A stretch of 64,000 nucleotides of DNA from Coprinellus micaceus. Its lineage: Eukaryota > Basidiomycota > Agaricomycetes > Agaricales > Psathyrellaceae. A model generated the notes under the pieces. It saw only the letters and a program-made list of their open reading frames with translations. It was not told the DNA's origin and did no database searches. Location of the stretch: NCBI GenBank assembly GCA_951394405.1, contig OX596335.1, positions 434,001-498,000 on the forward strand. Direction: 5' to 3'. Each line of letters opens with the position of its first letter. Positions within the stretch are counted from its first letter, which is position 1. Positions 33,887-48,753 of this stretch are shown piece after piece. The translations under genes and the position numbers were made by a program.

Positions 33887-34990
33887 TAGCCTCTTCCGCA
33901 TTCTGGCGCGGCCATTTGACTGCGTTGATGGGCTTTCCGGTCTTCTACACACTTGTGTGCGCCCCTACAAACTGTGCCAAAGCCGCCCATGCTAGGGTGT
34001 CGTAACATTGCAAGGGTTTGGCGCCCACACATACCGTCACAGAAGGAAGTCGACCGCCGTCCTTGAAAAAGTTGTCAGGTATAATGTTCAATGGGCGTCT
34101 CGCAACCCCAAAAGGTCTCACCTCGGTTCTGAGAGTCAGGAGGGCTGATAGGACCATCAGACAAAGATAAATCTCTTTCGCTGAGCGAAAGACTGTCCAG
34201 AGGCACCGCAACCTCGATGGTGGCTGCATTATTCGACGTTTGGGGATATCAACCTGTCCCGGCTCCCGCCGTGGTGGTTTTTACTCACGTTAGACGATCG
34301 GGCTCAGGGAGGAAATAATGGGTCCCGATATGGTCGTGATGCATCCAAGCACCTTTTACCCGACTTTGCCTTGAAATGCGAGTTGGAAGAAGGCGACAGT
34401 TCGTTTCGACCTTTTCCTGTTGGAGACGGTATGGGTGGCGGTAGATATCATTTTTAGTGGCGACTATGACCTGTCAGGCAGGTACCGGGAGAGCATTTGG
34501 AGAGCATAGCAACGGGGCAATTGCCCAAATCGAAAAAATACAAGGATGACCGAAAAGGTTGGGCGAATGCTATTATGGTACAATGGGCATTGAAACAAGA
34601 TCGTTAGAGAATATCGTACTGTGGTGGGTATCTTGCGCTTGAGATCGCATCGTACCAGCGCACCGAGACGGGCTGGGTGCCGCTGGGTTGGGGGTAGACG
34701 GGCTGGTTTCATGACGGAAATGAGGCGTTACCCACTCAAAGCCTTGCCCTAGCTGTTGGTGCGGCCTGTATCACGTTCAACATCTTCTCTCATCCGTAGA
34801 TAGCTGAGTTAAAATTTTAACACACCCGAGCAGCAGCAGACCGTCACAACCACACCCACAATACACCGCATCATCGACCACCCAATGCAACAGCAACACC
34901 CGTCGGAGTGATGTCTGCCTTCCTTCTCGTCATCGATATGAAGGTGTCTGCTTCGCTGTTAGGTTCCGTATATTTAAGCTTTCGTGGCAC
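33887..34990. other. Intergenic
   Basis: No gene seen. A perfect 8-bp stem (CTTTCGCT/AGCGAAAG) with a 1-nt loop lies at 34175-34191. Function unknown. Confidence 0.3.
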
Positions 34991-35440
34991 TCACGACACC
35001 ACTTCTGGAGGCTTCTTCTTCTCATACGTCGTCGTAGTCTTGAAGGTCGCCCTCCGGGGAGACGTTGGGGAGACCGCGTACCCAGCCATGAATCCCGCCG
35101 CGTAGATAGCCGGTGGGACCTAACAATACCACGATAAGACGTTTCAGGGCTTGTATTCATCGAGGGGGTGGCACGGCGGGTCATATCTCGTTACCTGTGG
35201 CTCATAGTAGAGGTTTGGATCTGTATGGCTGTTTTAGTGATGCTTTATTTATATATGCAGGTGTGAAACGTTCCCTCACCTGGGGATGGAACCTCGATCA
35301 ACGGTCTCCTTGAGGATGAAGGTCGCGACTGGGAAGAGGGTACCATTAGGACTCACGGGAAGGGAAAGGAGGGAAGGAAAAGCGAGTAATAATATACCCT
35401 CTTCACCACTAGAGCCACTCTGGAGCCATATCGAGGCATC
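34991..35440 (-). CDS. Possible small protein gene, 5' part unresolved
   Basis: Three consecutive exons (35440-35280, 35228-35195, 35119-34991) join in one frame through introns of 51 and 75 nt with good GT/AG sites and end at a stop. The encoded C-terminal 107 residues include PNGTLFPVATFILKETVDRG, YYEPQVPPAIYAAGFMAGYA and a Lys/Thr-rich tail. I do not recognise the family. The upstream exon(s) and start were not found; sequence to about 35780 may contribute. The support is only the consistent splicing and a plausible composition. Confidence 0.4.
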
Positions 35441-35817
35441 CTAGGGAGATTAGTTGGCTTTGCTAATGGCCTCGACATGAGGTCATTGAGAGTGCCCATT
35501 GACATTTGTTGCTATGTCGCAGCATGGCTGAGCACTGAAAAGCGCTTGGTCTCCGCATAATGTCCTCCAGGTACAGGCTCGAGGTCGCCAGCGTGGTAGA
35601 TATATTGCAGTCTAGGAAGCGTGTGTGAATAGTGTACATTGAGTAGAATTACAGTGTCCGGATATGCGCGAAAGCAAGCCTGATGATCATGAAATTGTCC
35701 CAATCCAACAAAATGCAGTGTGGCGAAGAGAGGAGAGTAAGGGGAAAGTCTGAAAGGGAGATGAGTTATCTTATCATACACACCTAAATGAGCCGGGGAT
35801 AATGAAACGCACCTATA
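35441..35817. other. Spacer, possible 5' exon(s) of the small gene
   Basis: An 89-codon minus frame (35512-35781) is open but unrecognised. It could be an exon of the preceding small gene. Confidence 0.25.
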
Positions 35818-36519
35818 TCAAGCAGTGAAAACGAGGTTCTCGGGCATTGATTGGGTCTTCAATCGCCCACTCGTCGGACAGAAGTTGGCGACGTAGTCAA
35901 ATTGCGGCCCTGTTTCTGGGCTATGGGGATACCGCTTGCACTTCTCTACGTTCCTCCACTCCGCGGCGATGATACGCAGAGCGTCCTGACCGTCAAGGGC
36001 TGCACCACTTTCTGTCAGCCAGCATCCGACGACGAGACCCGTTCTACCAATGCCGCCGCGACAGTGGATCGCACTAATTCTCCCGCGTTGCTCGTTGTCA
36101 CGCAAGGTCGCAAAAACGCGTTCGAGAAGGTCGACAGACTTCGGGAGGCAGCGGTCTCGGATGGGGAAGCGGTGGTATTCGATGGTGGTGGGTTCAATTC
36201 CGAGGGTGACAGCTCGCTTAGCCAGGATGCACTCGTACGGCAGCAGCTCTCCATCTTCCGTCAGGTCAATGAAGGTCCGAACGCCGACATGGAGAAGATC
36301 GTCGAGCTTGGGTTTATTTGGATCTTTGGGAGACCAGGGGTATTCGCAAGCGACGAGGTTTGGGGTGGCCCAGTAAGAATTCGGCAGTGGCCTCGGGCAT
36401 CCGGGGCGCCAGGGGCGTGCCCCGTCCGGCGGTGCCAGAGACTTGTATTTGCGCTGCAGCCATTGGATGTCAGACGAGGACCCTGGACTATTGCTAGAAC
36501 CCCGGCGTTGGCGAGACAT
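35818..36519 (-). CDS. Dual-specificity-type protein phosphatase
   Basis: One exon, 233 aa from the chosen ATG. The active-site loop is HCRGGIGRTGLV, which fits HCx5R with the conserved following Thr. A general-acid Asp is likely in FIDLTEDGE or FPIRDRC. The C-terminal helix region is normal in length for a compact Cys-phosphatase of the DSP/PTP class. Predicted cytosolic; the substrate (phosphoprotein or phosphoinositide) cannot be told from sequence. The frame is open to an earlier ATG at 36597, but that lies only about 15 bp from a TATATA element (36612-36619), so the ATG at 36519 (MSRQRRGSS) is preferred. Confidence 0.85.
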   Translation of the reverse strand: MSRQRRGSSNSPGSSSDIQWLQRKYKSLAPPDGARPWRPGCPRPLPNSYWATPNLVACEYPWSPKDPNKPKLDDLLHVGVRTFIDLTEDGELLPYECILAKRAVTLGIEPTTIEYHRFPIRDRCLPKSVDLLERVFATLRDNEQRGRISAIHCRGGIGRTGLVVGCWLTESGAALDGQDALRIIAAEWRNVEKCKRYPHSPETGPQFDYVANFCPTSGRLKTQSMPENLVFTA

Positions 36520-40680
<4,161 letters not shown>

Positions 40681-40873
40681 AGAACGGCTATGTAAGTATT
40701 GGTATCTACGAAAGATTCAATCATCAAGCAGATATCGTGAATCAGGTACTACTCGAGGGAGGCGAATCGAGGGAGCCAGCATAGTAATGGTGAGCATCAA
40801 TGTCATGAACCGGAGTCAGTCAGTTAATCAAAGTCCAACGTCCAGAGGCAGAAGGTAGTAGCTGGTGGTGAGC

Positions 40874-41530
40874 CTAGCCATCGTGGACATAAGCGGCCTC
40901 GATGTGCCAGAGGCGACCGTCGAAAAAAATGTTGCGCAGACGGAGCTGCTCAAAGCACACGTGAGATGGGCCAAGTCGGACACCAGGGCCGTGGAAGTTC
41001 TGGTGGTACTGTGGTAGGTCGACTTTAGAGCTGGGCATAGTCTATGAGGCTAGTGAGAGGCGTACCTTCTCGTAGAAGTGCTTGAAGACGCGGACAACCT
41101 GGGCGGCAAGATCACCGAGAGTCGTGTCCATGTTTATGATAGCCTTGTACTTCACGTGCGCATAGCCAGGCCACTGCAGACGAAAGTTCAATAAATGGGC
41201 GATGCTATGATCAGGAGACTAACTCACATCGAACGTGAGTGTAGCATCCTTCCCCAGAGCCAATAGATGATCAGGCAGCAAGGTGCTCATGGGAGAAGAC
41301 TTGAACTCGACACCATCACCGCCATACTCTGCTTGGGTAAAGGCAACGCCGATGAGAGGGGTTGCAGAAGCAACGTTGGTCTTCTTGTGGAACCATAGGG
41401 CGAAGAAATGCTCGGGCTTTAGGTTCACGATTTGGCTCTTCATGCGGTCGTGCCAGAGGTCCCTTGGCACGCCGAAGGCGTGATAGTCGATGGCATTGCG
41501 GCGAGCGGGAAGGACGGCGGTTTGAATCAT
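40874..41530 (-). CDS. Protein of unknown function
   Basis: Three exons (41530-41228, 41173-41066, 41008-40874) give 181 aa. There is no signal peptide or TM helix. Features are DYHAFGVPRDLWHDRMK, WPGYAHVKYKAIIN and RLRNIFFDGRLWHIEAAYVHDG; the Trp/His/aromatic-rich composition suggests a compact beta-rich fold. I do not recognise the family. The clean splice structure and a TATAAAA 99 bp upstream support a real gene. Confidence 0.7.
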
Positions 41531-42307
41531 GGTAAATGAGAAAGAAAGATAGGAGAATAAATCCGGTACGAGTGGTTAATCAGGGGAAGGGGACGTTGGT
41601 GTTAGACCATGGTCGTCGATCCACGGGGTTTTATACCCCCTCGAAGCTAGGGTTGCGACACCATTGAGTGGTGTCTAGTGGCCCGCGAACCATTATTGCA
41701 TTGTTAGCGCTGAGCCACATACGAAGAGGGCAAAGACCACAATCACAACCCTTTGACCTTGACCAAGCAACGGATGGCATTGGCCGACCCTTCCCATTGC
41801 TTGCCATTGCCGACGAGGTTACTCCCATGTTCCGCGTCCTAGACCCTTTGTGCCCGCGACTGATGGAACAATGTGCCATTGTTACTCATCCAGTGGCACC
41901 AGACACGATTGGGAATCGGAAACGCCATGCGCTGAGATATACGGGGCTATAGCCATGCTTTGAGGTCCTCGGGCGCTTGAGCCACAGTATTCTCGCAACG
42001 CATTGCACCTTCGGATGGTCACTTTAGTGGCAAACCCACCGGGTCCCGCTCACACCGCGCCAGCTGAATATCCACTGAAATAGCCACAGAAGACTTTGGT
42101 GCTGCGTCGACGAGACCATGGGGAGAGGATGCTAGGTGACTTCATCACGAGGGACCATCCCGACCGCATGAATTTAAGCGCCCAAGGGACCGCCCGGAAA
42201 TTTCCGGAGCATTGAACTCCGCCCAGCTCGGCCGAACCTCTTCACCTTGTTCGTGTTTGCCTCCCCATCATCATCCACGACGACGAAAGGATATCGCTTT
42301 GGTAGTG
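41531..42307. promoter_or_regulatory. Divergent promoter region
   Basis: TATAAAA (41635-41629, minus strand) serves the unknown gene on the left. TAAGCGCCC (42175-42183) lies 125 bp before the RS-protein ATG on the right. No gene seen between. Confidence 0.45.
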
Positions 42308-43502
42308 ATGTCTGGTGAGCCCAATATGGTTCTCAATGCTTGGAATGTTGGACTGAACTGCCCCGCCGACGCCCTTCCAACAAACCATGCACACTGCGCA
42401 CCCAATGACGGGATGACGAACTACGGATGCAGAGCGGTACGACGATGACAGGCGGTCGCGACGCCGTCACGACGAAGATCATCGTTCTGGCTTCAGAATT
42501 CGAGATAGGTCAAAGAACGAAGAGGGCAGGGAAGACCCTAGAAGCGAGCCAGCATCACGAAGCCGGCGGGGGACCATAGATCGACACACGGAAGGATCAT
42601 CCAGATCTACGAAGAGGCTTCGAGCATGGACCCCAAACGACGACGAGAGTAGGAACGGGGAATCTCGTTCACGAGAGCTTGTACGTCGCTCTCACCTGTC
42701 AGCCAAAGCCTTATTCTTATATCCAAAGGTACGCGTCTGACACGCACTGCGACATGAAAATTCTAGGTGCAGGACGAAGACAAGTACCACAGGCGGGAAC
42801 GGCGCCACCATGGCTCTGAGCGAGGGGATGGTAGAGACAGAGACTATAGTCGACCTCGCGACTACGGCAGGAGCCATGTAGACTCATCCCACAGTTCGCG
42901 CCGAGATGAAGTGGGTGGCCGCTACCGTCATTCGCCATCTGAGTCCAGACGGCACCATAGTCATAGTCACCGGGAAGACAAAGAGGAGGATAGACACCGC
43001 TCCGTTGCCGAGAGTAGCCGCACGGAGTCTAGGGGCCGCTCTCCTACTCGCCACAGGCATCGTTCGCGGAGTTTATCGAACTCCTCGTCAACCTCGTCTT
43101 CCTCCCAGGCTTCTTCACCAGACCAGAGGCACTATAGATCCTCTAAACGCCCTAGGCACAGTGAAGCTCGCTCGCCCAGCCGGAGTCGTAGTGCCAGTCC
43201 GAACCGTGAGGGTCGGTCTAGCCATAGCAAGCGCAAGCACCGGTCTCGTTCACGGGAGAAGGATCGTAAGAAGAGACGCCACAAAGAGAAGGGTGGGCAC
43301 AAAGATAGGGATAAGGATAGGGATGAGCGACGAAGCGTCCTCACGGGGAAAAAGGTGTGCATCATTGCCTCACGTTCTCCGTTACTATTGCTCATTTTCG
43401 GCTCCTTGCTAGATCAAACTCAAGGTCAAGAAAGACAAGGAGGATATTGAACGGGATAAGAATCGAGAAGACCTCCTGCGTTTCCTCAACTCCGCAACCT
43501 AG
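42308..43502 (+). CDS. RS-rich (Ser/Arg) nuclear protein, likely splicing-linked
   Basis: Four exons (42308-42314, 42433-42680, 42767-43354, 43413-43502) give 310 aa. Almost the whole chain is RS/RD/RE/KH-rich (SRSRSASPNREGR, SHSKRKHRSRSREKDRKKRR), typical of RS domains that bind spliceosomal proteins and are targets of SR kinases. No RRM is present. The short C-terminal module (IKLKVKKDKEDIERDKNRED then LLRFLNSAT) is better ordered. A nuclear role in pre-mRNA processing is inferred from composition only. The first coding exon is 7 nt (ATG TCT G) and its intron 118 nt, so the start is less certain. Confidence 0.7.
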
Positions 43503-43606
43503 TATCGACTTCATCGCCTTATCGATGCGATTAAGAGGTACTTGTGATAGATTTATAGTTCATGACAGTTCGTTAGTATGTCTACATGCTCCAATTCACA
43601 GGAATT

Positions 43607-45750
43607 CTACAAGCCATAATCCTCCATCAACTCCCGGACGCCCTCAAGCGTCTTCGCTGCGCGTGGTTCGAAAATTGCTTTGAAAGGTTGTGGATGGGCG
43701 TTCGCAGACTCGGTGAAGGCGAGTGTGTCGATTGGTGCTGATGGATCGGCTTTGATGGTAAACGCCCACTGCGTGAGGGCCGTATTCAGGAAGATGGAAG
43801 CGGTGGCCATGTGTTGCCCAGGGCATACGCTATTGCGGTGGTCGCAGAGGTCAGAGAAGCAGCGGGTAAATGGTGGACGCGGGAACTGACCGACGGCCAA
43901 AACCAAAAGGATACGACTTCATGTCTTCCTTCAGCTTCCCATCCTCTGTCAACCAGCGTTGGGGATTGAAGGCTTCAGGATCTGGGAAGTATTCGGGATC
44001 TCTGCCCACAGCCCTGTCGGATACGGTGAGCTGGGAATTTAGAAAGGGGGCCGAGGAGTTCATACCAGACGTTGCCCATAACTGTGGTTCCCTTGGGAAT
44101 CACGTACTCTCTCTGGGGAGAAGAAGGGTCAAGGCTCAGGGTAATCTAGGGCTCGAGGTCAAGATTGGAACTCACCCAGACGAGGTCCTTTGTCGCCTTA
44201 TGTGGGAACCCTCCAGCTGTGACCGGCCTCCACCGCATCGTCTCCAGAACAAACGCCATCGTCTGAGGCAGACTGTGTTCGTCATCGAACGTCGGTGCTG
44301 GGATGGTGGGTTAGGGAGGAACCATGATGTTAGGGCTGCGAAGTTACCCACCACGTTCGGTCCCAACGACCTGATCCAGCTCTTCCTGAACTCGCTTCTG
44401 TGCCTCTGGGTAGCACGCAGCAGCCATAATGGCGACGCTGATCGCAGAAGCGGTGGTGTCCGACCCAGCCCCAAACATACTTCCAGCGAGGTATGCTGTC
44501 TCGTCGTCCGAAAGCTCGAGCTCAGCTTGACGTTCGAGGAGGTATTTGCCGAACGAACTTCCAACTTCTTCCCCGCGTTCGACAGCCTGCTTTACCAAGC
44601 CTAATTGTGCCTTGAAAAGGGTTAGTTCTTCCCGGTGGCCTTCTCTTAGTTCGTCAAGGTAGCCAGGAATGTATCTGAGCCCAACGGCGATGAGTAACAG
44701 CGGAACCTTGCGATACGATTGGGTACTGACCTAAGCCAAGGGTATAAGTCGACCTTCCACACACCGGGACGGATGGTGACGCCCAAGCGAGTGAGACACC
44801 GGTTTACTGCTGCGATGTCGGGGTCGTCCGGCCCTGTAGGGGTCTTGCCGTATGCAAGATACATTACGACCGATGCGGAATAGCTGAGAAGTCGTCAGTC
44901 TTGCACCCAATCGTTAAATTCGAATGACAACCGTACCGTTTCGCGTGCTCTTGATGTTGTGAAGGATCCTCTGTAATATCCATGATGTGTTGACGCGCAT
45001 TTTTCATCAATACGGGGCCGTAAGAATGGACAACCTTGGGCTGGAGATGCGAATGCAAAGCCCTGAAAATCTCGCATCAGCGCCTATCGAACACCCTAGC
45101 GTCCGCGTTCAGAACGCCTGGTCAAGTGACCATGACGTCGACTAAGCTCCCGGCTCATCCGTAATGGAGTCTTTCCGTAGTCTTTACCCACAGAAGGCGT
45201 CGATGTGAAGGGCGCGACGGCAGCGGGCACGGTCCTCCAGGGGGTGGCTACGGACCGTGAAGAGAGAACTCACCGTCTCATCTTCTTGAAACGTTCCCCA
45301 GCAGGGGTCAGCAGCATCCGCATCCCTCCCGAGAGTGTCTCGCCTGCTGAGATGGAGGCTGGCCGATCGACGAGGGCGGCGCCTTCCTTCTCCATGATGT
45401 CGATGGCAGCTTGCATACGCCCGATGACGATAACGTTCTCGAAGCCCTGGCGGATGGTGAACATCGGACCATACTCTTTCGTGAGTTCTTCGAAGTGTCG
45501 GTAGGCGCTGGGGGCGGGGGTGAAGGAGGTGAGCACGACATCCACAGGGTTGCACGAGGACGGGGACGCACAAGGCTTTGGGTATGGGGTAGCCAAAGAG
45601 CCAGTTGCCCTTGGGGCCGGGGGGTAGGGGGAGCCCTCTCGACTTCTTCACGCGTTGGCGGATCATCATAGCGATGGTGCAGCAAAGCACCGTGACGACG
45701 ACGTTTCGAGGCTCATTGAAGAACGCTAGCAAGGCTTCGGTCACCTCCAT
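43607..45750 (-). CDS. Cytochrome P450 monooxygenase
   Basis: Nine exons (45750-45572, 45507-45274, 45062-44937, 44883-44731, 44674-44352, 44297-44176, 44112-44066, 44013-43891, 43829-43607) give 509 aa, normal for a microsomal P450. An N-terminal TM anchor (VVVTVLCCTIAMMI) is followed by the LPLPPGPKG hinge, I-helix FGAGSDTTASA, K-helix ETMRWRP (ExxR), the FNPQRWL region and the heme loop FGFGRRVCPGQH with the Cys ligand. All motifs are intact. It is an ER-bound oxygenase needing a P450 reductase; the substrate is unknown. The intron 45273-45063 is 211 nt, far above the usual length, and contains a second RRALH-coding stretch (see findings). Confidence 0.93.
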
Positions 45751-46635
45751 CGTTCAAGTAGTCGGTGATTCGCCTGCCAGAGATGCTGGGATAGTGTAGC
45801 GGTTGACCAGATTCAGCTGGGGCAGTATGTGGGACGGGGAGAAATACGCTTGTGGCTCCGCGCCAGAGTCTAGCATTTGTACCAGGACCTTAGATTCGAA
45901 GATCCGGTCACGAGGAGAACGGGTGGGGCATTTGGGTGAGTATTCGCATCCCGGAACGGGTGTGTTCAGGAGCATGCCCTAAAACGTAACGTCCGTATCT
46001 GAATTTGTGTCTCAGGGTGCATACCCCACTCGCAGTTGGATCAGGGGACGGAAACACGAGGGGCACGCCCCAGCCGCGCTTCCTCTGTCGCTGCTTCTTT
46101 TGACCTGAAAGCTAAAGAAATCCTGCTTCGTATGATGAAAGTGGCAGGATCAGGAAATTCGGTTTGTAAGAAGACACGGCGAACATACATGAACCACGGC
46201 TTCTTGAAATATCTGTAGCTGCCGTCACCAGTGCTAGAGCCAGTCGATATCTTGTGTCCCAGGCGTTGAGTGTCACAGAAATGGAGAGGCCATCGTCGCG
46301 ATCGGAGCAGTTCGCGCCAACTTATAAATATGGATCCCCCTGGAACGTAGTGTAAGGTTGTTAGGATATCAGATTTTCGTTGTCTGACTACGGGAGACTA
46401 GCGCCAACTGGCGCTTGGCTGATGGTCCGATGTCGAGATCACGTCATTGCCCTGTCCTTGCGCGTCGGACACGCAGATGCTGGAGGCGCCCAACAGGGCG
46501 TCGAGAATTCTTAGATTCAAGGAAACTATCTCTAGCCATCTGACTGTATCGAGGCGGGAAAATGATTAACCGGTACACATTATCAAGGATTAAGATATCC
46601 ATAAGAGAAAATGGAGTAGGTTTGGCTAGGAGCCA
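45751..46635. other. Intergenic
   Basis: Upstream of the P450 and 3' of the second F-box gene. TATAAATA occurs near 46324. Nothing else recognised. Confidence 0.35.
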
Positions 46636-47952
46636 CTAGGGCTGCCCATCGCCAACCGGAAGCGAGTTGAACATGCGAAGGTGAGGGAAGTTCGTCGGGA
46701 TGCATGACCGTATTTCTTCTTCGGCCTGCTCTCTATGTATATCACGGAGGTCAATTGTTTCAACGGCTTCGAAGACAAAGTCCGCCTGGCCGCCGCCGGG
46801 ATGGAGAACGCCCAAGAGACTTTCCCAAGCAACGCGACACAAATCAACCAGTTTCAAGCTCTTCAGCTGCTTCAACGTCTTCGGGATGAAAACGTCTTCG
46901 TAGAAAAGGGTAAAGGCCGTTTCCCCATGCGCTTCGAGGTTCCTAGTACACTTAGGGTGCTTGACGAGGGCATTAAGCTCGACATGTTCTAGGCGGGTGT
47001 CCATGTCACGATGGCTGTACCACAGGGAAAGCGCAGACGGATGGGCGGAGTCGATGTCAATCCAGATAGGTATAGTGACGCCTCTGAGAGTAAGCCTTCG
47101 AACCCCGGTCTCGGCGACGAGAATACGTATGAGCTTCGTGTCGATTTCGACACCTTCCAAGACGATGCGATCCATCGCCCACTGCGGGTACTCGAAGAAT
47201 CGGATGCCCCTGGATCGCAGATCGGTAATTTGAGACGAGATTCTACACACGCTCAAAGGTCGCACAACCTCTACAGAGTTTGGGATGAGTTGTGTGCCTT
47301 TTCTGCGCGAAACCATGACTTTGAGGTACTTGATTGGGAGCGGGTTCAGCCGGGCCAAGGAAGCGAGTTCGCTGTAACGCGCGCAAGCCCTCAAGACAGA
47401 GTGAATCTCGTCATGAGCACCCCAGAGGTACAGTAACTTGAACCTCCGGAAAGTAGCGTACTTCCCAGCGTTGGTCCCCGGTCTAAGCACCATCTTCCAG
47501 AACTCGAATTCCGAATCTGTGTCGGCATTGTCCACAGCGGAGACTTGAGACAGGTTCGCCTCTGCGTCGGTGCTCCTCTGTCTATAAGAAATCTCAAAAC
47601 TGATGTTACAAGGCCGGCTACGAGCAAGGATGTCGTGCAGAGCGTCGACGTCCTGGCTTTGACCGATTGACCGAGTGATAGAGATAGATGCCCAGAGCTC
47701 AGGCTGTCCCAGAGCGACTGCGTTCCAGCGTCGAGAAATATGCGACACCTTAAGAGCCGTCGTAAATTGATGATGGTAAGTGTCGATCCCGTTCTGGTCG
47801 GCGATCTGGGCTATGCGGAAGATTTGGCGGAGAATTTCGGTAGGCAGTGCTAGTGTTGCTGCGGCAACTTCGGGCGTTCGCGGGGAGACGGCTTGGTTGG
47901 ACGCAGTCGACGGGACCGGAGGTGTTGGCGCAAGGGTTGACAAGACAGGCAT
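46636..47952 (-). CDS. F-box protein
   Basis: One exon, 438 aa. The F-box is near the N-terminus (ALPTEILRQIFRIAQIA...VSHISRRWNAVALGQPELW) with leucine-rich, LRR-like repeats behind it. It is a predicted SCF substrate receptor. The open frame extends 24 codons further to an ATG at 48024, but a TATAAAG element (48006-48000) lies inside that extension, 48 bp before the ATG at 47952, so the shorter start is chosen. Confidence 0.85.
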   Translation of the reverse strand: MPVLSTLAPTPPVPSTASNQAVSPRTPEVAAATLALPTEILRQIFRIAQIADQNGIDTYHHQFTTALKVSHISRRWNAVALGQPELWASISITRSIGQSQDVDALHDILARSRPCNISFEISYRQRSTDAEANLSQVSAVDNADTDSEFEFWKMVLRPGTNAGKYATFRRFKLLYLWGAHDEIHSVLRACARYSELASLARLNPLPIKYLKVMVSRRKGTQLIPNSVEVVRPLSVCRISSQITDLRSRGIRFFEYPQWAMDRIVLEGVEIDTKLIRILVAETGVRRLTLRGVTIPIWIDIDSAHPSALSLWYSHRDMDTRLEHVELNALVKHPKCTRNLEAHGETAFTLFYEDVFIPKTLKQLKSLKLVDLCRVAWESLLGVLHPGGGQADFVFEAVETIDLRDIHREQAEEEIRSCIPTNFPHLRMFNSLPVGDGQP

Positions 47953-48753
47953 AATAGAGAAGGTCGAGGGTTGCGAGGTGGAATAACCTGAATGCCTGCC
48001 TTTATACTCGAGAAACGAAGCCACAGGCCTGTTAATGAAGCGTTACTCGGTCTATGAATACAATAGAGCATGTCGACCATTGTAACGAGCCACGTGGGCC
48101 TATTTTCGAGAAACTTCCCCAATGGGAGAGGTAAAGGCTTTGCCAGAGGAACTCGAGGCAACATGATGAAAGTTCGGGTCAAGTAGTCGAGTCGGATCGT
48201 CTTGGTCAAAGCAACAATGGACGCTGTCATGTGACGTTGATCAAGTGTTCGGCAAACGCCGGGAGGTGTCACCAAAGCGACGACGCTCCTGGCCCGCCTC
48301 TTCGGACTCGTCTTCATGGTTGTTCGAGTCGTTCTCGATGCGGAAGGGGCCTCCTCAGAACGCTCTCCAAGGCCGCAACTCGAAATATGACCCCTATGTT
48401 CGATATCTCAGGCGTTTAACGAGGTTTCTCATATCAGGGCGTGCTGTGGAGTAATTGGAATTCGAACACTGCAATGCAGTTAAAAGATGCCAGGTATGTC
48501 GTAGAACTGATGTATACCTTGGGAGAGTCTATCTCAGGGGCTCTCATAGGCACCTTCAATCTCCCTTTTCGAGCTTGACGGCCTCCTTAATGGCAAGACA
48601 ACAATGTCACCGGAATGTCACCTGTACACAGCCGGAGTCATTGCTGTGAAGATAGGTGTAACGCCACCCCCGGGTCCGTCACACTCAGAACCTATTTGAA
48701 TGTGAAGGGGAGACTCTCATCTCCCAGGTTCCATCTCGAACTCCCATTCCAAC
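47953..48753. other. Divergent promoter region
   Basis: Contains the TATA box of the F-box gene (48000-48006, read on the minus strand) and the upstream region of the AAA ATPase. No gene seen. Confidence 0.45.

Noticed and set aside
34175..34191. 8-bp perfect hairpin as a terminator or RNA element
   Set aside because: Isolated short hairpin with no gene nearby; expected at this frequency by chance in 64 kb.
42906..43412. 168-codon alternative frame in the RS-protein exon
   Set aside because: Off-frame reading of an RS-rich exon; the RS frame splices cleanly to both neighbours.
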